NCBI RefSeq assembly: GCF_007004645.1
Contig: NZ_ML660019.1
Span: 888,437-952,436, forward strand
Origin: Aliiroseovarius halocynthiae
GTDB lineage: Bacteria; Pseudomonadota; Alphaproteobacteria; Rhodobacterales; Rhodobacteraceae
Length of the DNA stretch: 64,000 nucleotides
Reading direction: 5' to 3'
In this document: positions 10,551 through 18,559 of the stretch, piece after piece
How the letters are laid out: each line of letters opens with the position of its first letter
Position numbering within the stretch: position 1 is the stretch's first letter
Program-made: the position numbers and the translations under genes
The notes under the pieces: generated by a model
Told to the model about the DNA's origin: nothing
Databases searched by the model: none
Seen by the model: the letters and a program-made list of their open reading frames with translations, nothing else

Positions 10551-12260
10551 TTACTTGGCGCGGGTCCAGTCCGCGATGTTCCACAGCTCGCTATCCCATA
10601 CATTCATCCTTACGCCTTGAAGCGATGCGGCATGGGCCGAAACTTCGCCGCGATGCACAAGTGGGATCAACGCACCTGCCTGCATCAGCATGTTGTTCAG
10701 CTGTTTCGAGATTTCGATCCGTTCGCCCAAATCCACGGTGTTTCCCAGCTGTGCAACCAATGCGTCGTAATCCGGGTTGCAGTGACGTGGGACATTCATG
10801 CCCGCCCAACCGTTTTCAGGTGTCGGGATTGCAGCGCAGGTCCAGTTGTTCAGATAGGGCTCGGGATCGTTGCCGGGGAAGAAGTTGGTGAACATTTCCA
10901 GATCGGCATAGAATTTCTGATACGTATCCGGGCTGGACTGATCGCCACCGAAAAAGACAGACGGTGCAATGGCACGCAATTCCGTCTCAACCCCGATCTC
11001 TGCCCACCACGCTTTCAGCAGGTCTTGTGTGGTCTGGCGTACCGGATTGACCGAAGTCTGGAAAAGCAGCGACAGCGACACGCCATCTTTGTCGCGAATT
11101 CCATCGCCATCACTGTCGGTCCAACCCGCTTCGTCCAACAATGCGCGTGCACGGTCCAGATTTTGCGTCAGACAATCGTCATTTGCGCCAGAAGCATAAA
11201 TCGCAGGGGCGGCAAGCACGTCACAGGTTGCGCGGCCTGTATCTCCATAGGCAATGGCCACAAGCGTATCGCGGTCAACTGCCAGGGAAAGCGCCTTGGT
11301 TACGCGTGGATCTGCAAGGAAAGGATGTGCCCCACCGCCGTGCGTCGACCGGATATCGTTCAGATCAGCTGATGGGTCGGTCAGGTTAACCTGCAGCCGC
11401 TCGACTGCGGTCCCGAAATCCGTCACAACCGTGCCCCTTCCGGCGGCCTTCATTCCGGCCAGTACCTGAGGGTCAAGCTGCAGGTTCCAGGCATAGTCAA
11501 ACTCGCCCGTTTCCAGAACTGCGCGTGCCGCGCCCGAGGCATCGCCGCCACCTTTGATTGTAACGTTTGCGAAGCCCGGCTTGGCTGCGTCCCGATAGAA
11601 GGGGTTTATGTCATACGTGACGACGTCGCCGGGTTTGAATTCGGTGATCTGATATGGGCCGGTCCCGATTGGGGAAAGATTTTGCGCCGAACAGTTCAGT
11701 GCATTTGCCCCCATGCAATCTGCAAACTGTGCGGCTTGTAAAACCGGAACCTCCAAGCCAACAAACGGGGCATAGGGGTAAGGCTTTGGCTTAGAAAAGC
11801 TGATTTTTACGGTGTGTGTGTCCAATGCCTCGATCTTGTCGACATCGGTGAACTTGGCGCTTACTTGACACCCGCTGTCAGCGCTTAGGCAGTAATTTGC
11901 AGTGAACACCACGTCATTGGCAGTGAAATTACTTCCGTCTGACCATTTGATCCCTTGCTTAAGGCGCCATGTGATCGACCGCATATCAGCGGCCATGCCG
12001 CCATTGTCCATTGTTGGGATAGCCTCGGCCAGCCACGGCACCATTTGGCCCGTTTCGTCATGGCGGGCGAGGGGTTCCAGCACCAGCGAGGCAGGCTCGG
12101 AATCCTTGGGGCCAGATGCCAGGTAAGGGTTCAGAAGCGTTGGCGCCTGCCAATAAAATAGTTTCAGATCTCCCTGTGTGCCACGCTCGGCAAAGGTGGG
12201 AGTTGCCAGGGCGGAAACACTCATTGCTGCCAGTGCAGCGTTTTTGAAAACAGAAGACAT
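10551..12260 (-). CDS. Periplasmic substrate-binding protein of a peptide-type ABC transporter (SBP family 5)
   Basis: Secreted protein of 569 residues. The N-terminus MSSVFKNAALAAMSVSALA ending at TFA-ER is a Sec signal peptide. The mature part has SBP_bac_5 features: LKLFYWQAPTLLNPYL, the WRLKQGIKWSDGSNFTANDV motif (near residue 95), IGTGPYQITEFKPGD and, later, GWTDSDGDGIRDKDG, a calcium-binding-like DxDxDG loop common in the family. The open frame extends upstream to 12494, but the start at 12260 restores the signal peptide. It heads a minus-strand operon with the two permeases and faces a divergent M20 amidohydrolase, which hints that the imported compound is an amide or short peptide. 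Confidence 0.9.
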   Translation of the reverse strand: MSSVFKNAALAAMSVSALATPTFAERGTQGDLKLFYWQAPTLLNPYLASGPKDSEPASLVLEPLARHDETGQMVPWLAEAIPTMDNGGMAADMRSITWRLKQGIKWSDGSNFTANDVVFTANYCLSADSGCQVSAKFTDVDKIEALDTHTVKISFSKPKPYPYAPFVGLEVPVLQAAQFADCMGANALNCSAQNLSPIGTGPYQITEFKPGDVVTYDINPFYRDAAKPGFANVTIKGGGDASGAARAVLETGEFDYAWNLQLDPQVLAGMKAAGRGTVVTDFGTAVERLQVNLTDPSADLNDIRSTHGGGAHPFLADPRVTKALSLAVDRDTLVAIAYGDTGRATCDVLAAPAIYASGANDDCLTQNLDRARALLDEAGWTDSDGDGIRDKDGVSLSLLFQTSVNPVRQTTQDLLKAWWAEIGVETELRAIAPSVFFGGDQSSPDTYQKFYADLEMFTNFFPGNDPEPYLNNWTCAAIPTPENGWAGMNVPRHCNPDYDALVAQLGNTVDLGERIEISKQLNNMLMQAGALIPLVHRGEVSAHAASLQGVRMNVWDSELWNIADWTRAK

Positions 12261-12634
12261 ATTTGATCCGTTCCCCAGATTTGTCCACAAGCCAGCTTTG
12301 CTTAGGAAAGATAGAAAGACAGCGTAAGCTCGATCGAACGTCGCGGAAATCATACTCGCATACTGGTGTCGTGCGCTACCCGACCTGTCTACGATATGAC
12401 ACTGTGTGACAGGCCTGTTGCAAGAGGGGACATGAGGGATTCGTTGAATTTCTGCTGTTGTTGCATTTCTAATCCTGATAGAGTTCAATGACATATCGGG
12501 CAGAATTCACCTAGTCGGAAGGCAGCAGCTTCCCAAAAAGCCGCTGCAGGGGTCTTGAGTAGTCATGGCTTTCTGGACATTCTGTTCTGTGGTGCCCTCG
12601 CGCCGCCATACCTCTCTAAGAAAAGGATGAACCT
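12261..12634. promoter_or_regulatory. Divergent intergenic region between the binding-protein operon and the amidohydrolase
   Basis: 374 bases between two divergently read genes, so promoters for both must lie here. It contains the short symmetrical ACACTGTGT near 12399. I see no convincing sigma-70 boxes, no long inverted repeat and no credible small gene; open frames crossing it are extensions of the flanking genes. Confidence 0.5.
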
Positions 12635-13798
12635 GTGCCGATCAAGAACCGCTTCGCCGAACTTCACAAGGACATCACTGCATGGCGGCAGGATTTCCAT
12701 CAGAACCCCGAGCTGCTGTTTGATACGCACCGGACTGCCGGTATCGTCGCCGACAAGCTGCGTGCATTTGGCTGTGACGAGGTAATCGAGGGGATCGGTC
12801 GAACAGGCGTGGTCGGCGTCATTCGCGGGCGCGAGACGGGCTCGGGCAAAGTGATTGGTTTGAGGGCAGACATGGACGCGCTGCCGATCCACGAAGAAAC
12901 TGGGCTGGACTATGCGTCGACTGCTCCGGGGAAGATGCATGCGTGTGGCCATGATGGGCACACGGCAATGTTGCTGGGGGCCGCGCAGTATTTGGCCGAG
13001 ACCCGAAATTTCGACGGAACGTGCATCGTGATCTTCCAGCCCGCCGAAGAAGGCGGCGGCGGCGGTCGAGAAATGTGCGAGGACGGGTTGATGGACCGGT
13101 TCGGCGTGCAGGAAGTATACGGCATGCATAACTGGCCGGGGCAGCCCGCAGGGGCTTTTGCAATTCGTCCTGGCCCGTTTTTTGCGGCAGCAGATCTTTT
13201 GGACATCCAGTTCATCGGGCGCGGCGGTCATGCCGCAAAGCCGCATGACACAATTGACCCGGTGGTGATGGCGGCGCAGGCCGTCACCGCGCTTCAAACC
13301 ATCGCCTCGCGCAATGCTGACCCGACGTTGCAGCTCGTTGTGTCCATCACCTCGGTCGAGACGTCATCGACCACGTTCAACGTGATCCCTCAATCGGTGC
13401 AATTGAAGGGCACCGTGCGCACGCTGTCACCTGAAGTGCGGGATTTGGCCGAAACACGCATATCCGAGATCTGCAACGGGATTGCCGCAACGTTTGGCGG
13501 CGAAGCTAGGGTTCAGTATGGGCGGAACTATCCGGTGATGATCAATCACGACACCGAGACGACCTATGCCGCCGAGGCCGCACGCAAAGTGGCCGGAGAC
13601 TGCGAAGAGGCGCCCTATGTCATGGGAGGCGAGGATTTCGCCTTCATGTTGGAAGAGCGTCCAGGCGCCTATATTCTGATGGGCAATGGTGACACTGCAA
13701 TGGTCCATCACCCGGCATACAACTTCAATGATGAGGTGATCCCGCAGGGCTGTTCATGGTGGGCAGAGGTTGCGGAGAGTCGGATGCCGATAGCTTAG
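12635..13798 (+). CDS. M20 family amidohydrolase (hippurate hydrolase-like metallopeptidase)
   Basis: Cytoplasmic metal-dependent amidase of 387 residues, likely hydrolysing N-acyl amino acids or similar amides. Metal-binding motifs in order: GLRADMDALPIHEE, HACGHDGHTAMLLGA (near residue 107), FQPAEEGGGGGREM, the GMHNWPG histidine, and EDFAFMLEERPGAY near the end. The dimerisation domain sits around residues 190-300 (GRGGHAAKPHDTIDPV). The start is GTG at 12635 with AAAAGGA eight bases before. It is divergent from the peptide-type ABC operon; a link through a shared substrate is an inference. It ends beside a repeat element and converges on moaA. Confidence 0.88.
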   Translation: MPIKNRFAELHKDITAWRQDFHQNPELLFDTHRTAGIVADKLRAFGCDEVIEGIGRTGVVGVIRGRETGSGKVIGLRADMDALPIHEETGLDYASTAPGKMHACGHDGHTAMLLGAAQYLAETRNFDGTCIVIFQPAEEGGGGGREMCEDGLMDRFGVQEVYGMHNWPGQPAGAFAIRPGPFFAAADLLDIQFIGRGGHAAKPHDTIDPVVMAAQAVTALQTIASRNADPTLQLVVSITSVETSSTTFNVIPQSVQLKGTVRTLSPEVRDLAETRISEICNGIAATFGGEARVQYGRNYPVMINHDTETTYAAEAARKVAGDCEEAPYVMGGEDFAFMLEERPGAYILMGNGDTAMVHHPAYNFNDEVIPQGCSWWAEVAESRMPIA

Positions 13799-13802
13799 GG
13801 TA

Positions 13803-13862
13803 AGGGGCTTTGCCCCTCGGCCCTATGGGCCTCACCCCAGGATATTTGGCACAAGAAAAAGA
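13803..13862. repeat. Intergenic two-hairpin element with GGATATTTG box, copy 1
   Basis: At the convergent end of the amidohydrolase and moaA genes. Two tiny GC hairpins with 3-base loops (AGGGGC-TTT-GCCCCT at 13803-13817 and GGCCC-TAT-GGGCC at 13819-13831) precede CACCCCAGGATATTTGG and an A-rich tail. The second copy at 17102-17166 has the same layout. It is likely a dispersed element serving as a two-way terminator. Confidence 0.65.
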
Positions 13863-13871
13863 GAGCCGGCG

Positions 13872-14879
13872 CTAGCCACCTGTGTGGTTCATATGCCGGA
13901 TCGTCTGGCCGCGAATTTCTTGACGGCTATAGTCGAAATCATGGCCCTTGGGTTTGCGCCCGATCGCGGCATGGATAGCGTCGATCAAGACGGCATCGCT
14001 TTCGGATGCCCGGAGCGGTTCGCGCAAGTCAGACATGCCGTCATGGCCCAGGCAGGTGTAAAGCTGGCCGGTGCAGCTCATACGCACGCGATTACAGCTT
14101 TCGCAGAAATTGTGGCTCATCGGAGTGATGAAGCCAATTTTCTGGCCAGTCTCAGCGATGCGGACATAGCGGGCGGGGCCGCCGGTGTTTTCATCTAAAT
14201 CAGTGAGGGTCAGGCGTGTTTCCAGATGCGCGCGCAGCTGGGTCAGGGGCCAGTATTGATCCAGACGATTCTCGGTTCCCATATCGCCCATGGGCATCAC
14301 CTCGATAAAGGTCAGGTCCATGTCTTTTTGCGCACACCAGTCGGCAAGGGCGAAAACCTCGTCATCATTGAAGCCCTTCAGCGCGACCGCGTTGATCTTG
14401 ACGCGCAGCCCGGCGTTTTGGGCGGCGTCAATCCCGCGCAGAACTTGGGGCAGGCGGCCCCAGCGGGTGATTTTTGCGAATTTGTCTTCATCCAGCGTGT
14501 CGAGCGAGATGTTGATCCGGCGAACCCCTGCCGCGTACAGGTCATCTGCAAAGCGGTGGAGTTGCGAGCCGTTGGTGGTCAGCGTCAACTCATCCAGATC
14601 GCCTGTCTGAAGATGGCGGCCCATCGCGTCGAAAAAGCCCATGATGCCTTTGCGGACCAAAGGCTCGCCCCCGGTAATGCGCAATTTACGCACGCCCAGA
14701 CCGATGAAGGCTGAGCATAGGCGGTCGAGCTCTTCCAGCGTCAGCAGATCTTTCTTGGGCAGAAAGGTCATGTTTTCGGCCATGCAATAGGTGCAGCGGA
14801 AGTCGCATCGGTCCGTGACGGACAGGCGAAGATACGTCACCGGGCGGTGAAATGGGTCGATAAGCTTGGGCGTTTCCAT
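13872..14879 (-). CDS. moaA: GTP 3',8-cyclase MoaA (molybdenum cofactor biosynthesis)
   Basis: Radical SAM enzyme that converts GTP to 3',8-cyclo-dihydro-GTP, the first step of molybdopterin synthesis. The N-terminal 4Fe-4S cluster motif is Cys25-x3-Cys29-x2-Cys32 ([10 protein letters not shown]). GGEPLVRKG follows near residue 70. The C-terminal cluster cysteines are in [14 protein letters not shown]. The protein ends in the conserved double glycine (NHTGG), which is required for activity in this family. Length 335 aa is normal. A weak AGG lies eight bases before the ATG. No other moa gene is adjacent; it sits convergent to the amidohydrolase. Confidence 0.95.
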   Translation of the reverse strand: METPKLIDPFHRPVTYLRLSVTDRCDFRCTYCMAENMTFLPKKDLLTLEELDRLCSAFIGLGVRKLRITGGEPLVRKGIMGFFDAMGRHLQTGDLDELTLTTNGSQLHRFADDLYAAGVRRINISLDTLDEDKFAKITRWGRLPQVLRGIDAAQNAGLRVKINAVALKGFNDDEVFALADWCAQKDMDLTFIEVMPMGDMGTENRLDQYWPLTQLRAHLETRLTLTDLDENTGGPARYVRIAETGQKIGFITPMSHNFCESCNRVRMSCTGQLYTCLGHDGMSDLREPLRASESDAVLIDAIHAAIGRKPKGHDFDYSRQEIRGQTIRHMNHTGG

Positions 14880-14973
14880 GAGATGAACCTAAGCACGGGC
14901 AAAGGTACGCGCAAGTCACGGCCGCGTCATTTCAACCGTTGAATGCGGCGAAGATTTGCGCCAGTTTGAGTGT

Positions 14974-15438
14974 ATGAAACAGGTTATTCTTCTTTCCGCT
15001 GTCTGTCTGGCCGTCACAGGATGTGCTGGCGTGGACATGAACAATATTTTGCCGTCGCCGCCGCATTTGCAGCGGGCGCCGGCTGGTCCCACTGTTAACC
15101 CGGATGTGCCCCCTGCGGATGCGACCACGGTTGATGAATTTGATACCGCCAGCGAAGGCGACAAGGTGGCAGCCCTTGCGTCGACCCCGACGCCGGCGGG
15201 TGCGTTGGGCACAACGGTGGCCAATCTTGGCGACCCAACGGTGCCGGGTTTCTGGGTTGAAACACCGCTGGTATCGTCAGAAGTCAACGGTCGGGTGCAA
15301 TCCAAAACCACGGGGCGCACCGTTAAGGTGACGTTGAAGCCGACGACGACGGGCGGCAGCCGAATTTCGATCTCGGCCCTGCAATTATTGGATCTGGACC
15401 TGTCAGGTCTGCATGAACTGGTGGTCTTCGGGTCGTGA
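14974..15438 (+). CDS. Small predicted lipoprotein of unknown function
   Basis: Protein of 154 residues with a type II signal peptide: MKQVILLSAVCLAVTGC, where VTGC is the lipobox, so Cys17 would be lipidated. The mature part is Pro/Ala/Thr-rich and low in complexity up to about residue 90. It ends with a compact domain (VPGFWVETPLVSSEVNGRV, then a run of basic beta-like sequence). I do not recognise a named family. Its stop overlaps the GTG start of the acyl-CoA synthetase as GTGA, so the two are probably co-translated. It is divergent from moaA across about 95 bases. Confidence 0.75.
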   Translation: MKQVILLSAVCLAVTGCAGVDMNNILPSPPHLQRAPAGPTVNPDVPPADATTVDEFDTASEGDKVAALASTPTPAGALGTTVANLGDPTVPGFWVETPLVSSEVNGRVQSKTTGRTVKVTLKPTTTGGSRISISALQLLDLDLSGLHELVVFGS

Positions 15439-17096
15439 GCCTGATCGAAGATGCGGCGTGGCTGGAACTTGGCCACGTCCGCAAGCTGGTTGCGCCTTGG
15501 GGTGCCTGGGCGAACCTGCGTTCCACGTTTCATTGGGACGTGCCCACGCATTTCAATATCGCTGAACGGTGTTGTGACAGTTGGGCCAGCATGGATCCTG
15601 ACCGGGTCGCGCTGACGCATGTGCATCAAGACGGGCGTGCCGAGGATTGGAGCTTTGGGCGTCTGAAAGATGCCTCGGACCGGTTTGCGACGGTATTGCG
15701 CGATGCGGGCTTATCCAAAGGGGACCGTGTCGCGGTTCTGTTGGGGCAGGGACCCGAGGTTCTGATTGCCCATTTCGCGGCCTATAAGTTGGGCGCGGTG
15801 GTTTTGCCTTTATTCACGCTGTTTGGGGCGGATGCGCTGGCCTATCGTTTGTCCGATAGTGGCGCGAAAATCGTGCTGACGGATGCCGATAATCTGGGCA
15901 AACTTCAAGAAATACGCGCACAACTGCCCGAGCTTGAGGCGATCTTTACCACACAGCCCAGCGACGAAGCGCAGCCGTTTTGGGAAAGGTTGAGCACTGC
16001 CGCCCCACTGACCGAGCCGATCGATACACTTGCCGAAGATCCGGCCGTGATGATCTATACCTCGGGCACCACGGGGCCACCCAAAGGAGTGCTGCACGCG
16101 CAGCGATTCTTGCTTGGTCACTTGCCGAGCGTCGAGACGTATAACGAGGATTTCCCACAAGCCGGGGACAAAGGCTGGACACCCGCCGATTGGGCATGGA
16201 TCGGTGGTTTGATGGATCTTGCGCTGCCGTTTCTTTATTTCGGTGTGCCCATTGTCAGCCACCGCATGCGCAAGTTCGATGCAGATGCGGCCTATCGCCT
16301 GATGGCCGACCACAAGCTGCGCAATCTGTTCATGCCGCCCACTGCCCTGAAGCTTTTGCGACAGTCGGATGCGGACCCCAAGGGCGTGCAGATCAGATCT
16401 ATCGGCTCGGGTGGTGAAAGCCTTGGGGCGGGGCTTCTGGACTGGGCCGACCAGGCGCTGGGCGTGAAGATCAACGAATTCTATGGACAGACGGAATGCA
16501 ACCTTGTCTTGTCCTCGGTCGCGGGCGCGATGGACGTCAAACCAGGCAGTATGGGGCAGGCCATTCCGGGGCATGACGTGGCGTTGCTTGATGAGGATGG
16601 CGCGCCGGTTGTTCAGGGTGCCATGGGCGAAATCTGTGTGAAGGCGCCGGATCCTGTGATGTTTCTGCGCTATTGGAACCTGCCCGCGAAAACCTGCGAT
16701 AAATTCCATGACGTCGCGGGCGAGAAATGGTTGCGAACTGGTGATCTGGCCAGTCAGGATGCCGATGGCTATTTCACCTTTGCAAGCAGGGATGATGACG
16801 TCATCACGTCGGCAGGATACCGCATCGGTCCAAGTGAGATCGAGAATTGCCTAATGACTCATCCTGACGTCACAATGGCGGCGGTGATTGGTGTGCCCGA
16901 TCCGCTGAGAACCGAAGCGGTTAAAGCCGTGGTGGTGTTGCGTGCGGGCTGTGATCCCAACGGCATGGACGCGGCGCTGATCCAATTGGTTAAAGACCGG
17001 ATTAGCCCGCATGTCGCACCGCGCATGGTCGAATTTGTGGATCAACTTCCGATGACAGCGACAGGCAAAATCATGCGCCGCGAGCTGAGAGGGTAG
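15435..17096 (+). CDS. Acyl-CoA synthetase, AMP-forming (medium-chain/acetyl-CoA synthetase-like)
   Basis: ANL-superfamily adenylating enzyme of 553 residues that activates a carboxylic acid as acyl-AMP and then acyl-CoA. The phosphate-binding loop is IYTSGTTGPPKGVLH near residue 208. The YGQTECN motif (A5) lies near residue 351, WLRTGDLASQDADGYF near 433, and the C-terminal catalytic lysine is in TATGKIMRREL near 546. These match the medium-chain acyl-CoA synthetase group, but substrate length cannot be read. The start is GTG overlapping the lipoprotein stop. It converges on the alkD-like gene, with a repeat element in between. Confidence 0.88.
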   Translation: MSLIEDAAWLELGHVRKLVAPWGAWANLRSTFHWDVPTHFNIAERCCDSWASMDPDRVALTHVHQDGRAEDWSFGRLKDASDRFATVLRDAGLSKGDRVAVLLGQGPEVLIAHFAAYKLGAVVLPLFTLFGADALAYRLSDSGAKIVLTDADNLGKLQEIRAQLPELEAIFTTQPSDEAQPFWERLSTAAPLTEPIDTLAEDPAVMIYTSGTTGPPKGVLHAQRFLLGHLPSVETYNEDFPQAGDKGWTPADWAWIGGLMDLALPFLYFGVPIVSHRMRKFDADAAYRLMADHKLRNLFMPPTALKLLRQSDADPKGVQIRSIGSGGESLGAGLLDWADQALGVKINEFYGQTECNLVLSSVAGAMDVKPGSMGQAIPGHDVALLDEDGAPVVQGAMGEICVKAPDPVMFLRYWNLPAKTCDKFHDVAGEKWLRTGDLASQDADGYFTFASRDDDVITSAGYRIGPSEIENCLMTHPDVTMAAVIGVPDPLRTEAVKAVVVLRAGCDPNGMDAALIQLVKDRISPHVAPRMVEFVDQLPMTATGKIMRRELRG

Positions 17097-17101
17097 GAGG
17101 G

Positions 17102-17166
17102 GGGCGGTCCCCGCCCGCCCTTTTGGGAAAAGTCAGACTCCCCCGGGATATTTGAGACTAGAAAAG
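17102..17166. repeat. Intergenic two-hairpin element with GGATATTTG box, copy 2
   Basis: At the convergent end of the acyl-CoA synthetase and the DNA repair gene. GGGCGG-TCC-CCGCCC (17102-17116) and CCC-TTTT-GGG (17118-17127) are followed by ACTCCCCCGGGATATTTGAG and then AGAAAAG. The layout and core match copy 1 at 13803-13862. Confidence 0.65.
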
Positions 17167-17208
17167 CTGGAAATTTGAAACGGAATGACGTGCGCGTATC
17201 GCGCGGGG

Positions 17209-17997
17209 TCAGCCGTCTTCGTCGCTGTCGTCCTGAGGTTTGCGACCCCAGCTTTCCTCGCGCAGCTTTCGCTTCTCCGCCCTCCACTTGTCCTTGGCTT
17301 CTTTCTGAAGCTGGGCAGGGGGCGGCAAGTGTTTCCGCGCCTCTTTCAGGGCAAAGGGTAGCAGCGTTTTTGCGTGGGGTTTCAGAAAGGCGCGGGCGCG
17401 GTCTGGGGCGTGTTTCGAGAGGTCCCGAACCCACCATGCGATGGCTTTCTGGATGAACCATTCCGGGTCACTGACATAGCCGTCAGCCCATCCCAGCACA
17501 CGGTCCCGAATGGCAAGATCTGCGTCCTTCGGGTTGTTTTGCTTGGTCCATGGCAGAGTGATGACAAGGGCCGCGCGGCGGGTCCACATGTGGTCAGATT
17601 TGGTCCATTTTTCCACATCATCAATGCGTGTTGGATCGGCCACCAGACGTTTTTGCCCTGCCATGCAGACGTGATCTGCGATGGCCCAGCTGTCGAAATC
17701 GGGAATCCAGCTTTGGATCAAATCCCACACTGCGTCATCAGGGCGAATACGCGCCTGCGTCAGCAGCTTGGCTGCCGCGATCCGCGCTTCGAACACATCA
17801 GTTTTCCAAAGCTGATCGGCCAACGCGACGCGCTCGTCAACGCTTAGTGACTGGCGCCATTCCTTGGTCAAATCATTCAGCGCCGGGTTTGGGATGCCCC
17901 AAACCTCGCGCGTTTGCTTGTGATAGGCCTTTTGCCCTTCAGCGCGGCCCGGTTCGATCTGGGCGCGCAGTTGCTCTAGGGCGTCATCCAATGTCAT
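17209..17997 (-). CDS. DNA alkylation repair protein, AlkD-like HEAT-repeat glycosylase
   Basis: Protein of 262 residues matching the DNA alkylation repair (AlkD/AlkC) family, which excises cationic alkyl-purines without base flipping. Visible features: N-terminal helices, GIPNPALNDLTKEW near residue 35, a Trp/Asp-rich central part (WIPDFDSWAIADHVC and SDHMWTRRAALV), and PEWFIQKAIAWWVRDLSKH near residue 180. The last 60 residues are strongly charged and probably disordered (KEAKDKWRAEKRK). Its ATG overlaps the stop of the upstream pyridoxamine-oxidase-like gene, so it is the distal gene of the glmU-glmS transcription unit. Confidence 0.85.
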   Translation of the reverse strand: MTLDDALEQLRAQIEPGRAEGQKAYHKQTREVWGIPNPALNDLTKEWRQSLSVDERVALADQLWKTDVFEARIAAAKLLTQARIRPDDAVWDLIQSWIPDFDSWAIADHVCMAGQKRLVADPTRIDDVEKWTKSDHMWTRRAALVITLPWTKQNNPKDADLAIRDRVLGWADGYVSDPEWFIQKAIAWWVRDLSKHAPDRARAFLKPHAKTLLPFALKEARKHLPPPAQLQKEAKDKWRAEKRKLREESWGRKPQDDSDEDG

Positions 17998-18542
17998 TCA
18001 TCATCTCCAAGGATGCCCGTGGGCAATCCGTCAATCGTGGTGGTGTTCTTTTCGACCCAATAGGGGGTCAGATCGTCACCTTTGCCCTTCAGGGCCGTGA
18101 TCAGCGTGTCGCGCTGGCTGGACAGCTCCATGCGGGGCACAGCATATCCGCAAGAGGTCTGCACCATGTCAACCGACATGTCATAGACTTGGCGTGCGCC
18201 GAACGGATCCCCGAAAGGGGCCACCAGATCCGACCAGTCCGCATCATGCGGATGTACAGTACGGGCAGTCCCATAGGCGCGCAGGATCAACGGGCGTTGC
18301 CCAAAGCTGCACCACATCATTGTCATGCGATTGGCCTGACGCAGATGCCCTGCCGTTTCATTTCCCGACCCGGTATAGTTCAACCAAATCAAGCGGTTCG
18401 GACCCGTAACCCGCAAGCTGTTCATCCCCTTGGGTGACACGTTCACGCGGCCATCGGGTGCAGCTGACCCAACGAAGAACATGGGCTGCTCTTCGATGAA
18501 GCTGCGATGCGCATCCTCGATCTTGTCAAACTGCTTTGCCAT
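17994..18542 (-). CDS. Pyridoxamine 5'-phosphate oxidase-like flavoprotein family
   Basis: Small split-barrel protein of 182 residues. It shows the FMN-binding-fold pattern: QPMFFVGSAAPDGRVNVSPKG at the N-terminus, NYTGSGNETAGHL in the middle and the later CGYAVP. This group differs from true PdxH and usually binds FMN, F420 or heme; the substrate is unknown. The start at 18542 has GAAAGG upstream, and the gene lies 17 bases after glmS on the same strand. The link to alkD by ATGA overlap suggests co-expression. Confidence 0.8.
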   Translation of the reverse strand: MAKQFDKIEDAHRSFIEEQPMFFVGSAAPDGRVNVSPKGMNSLRVTGPNRLIWLNYTGSGNETAGHLRQANRMTMMWCSFGQRPLILRAYGTARTVHPHDADWSDLVAPFGDPFGARQVYDMSVDMVQTSCGYAVPRMELSSQRDTLITALKGKGDDLTPYWVEKNTTTIDGLPTGILGDDE

Positions 18543-18559
18543 ATTGGGGCCTTTCCCGG

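Noticed and set aside
12261-12494. 78-codon upstream extension of the ABC binding protein
   Set aside because: It would bury the signal peptide that begins at the ATG at 12260, and its composition looks non-coding.
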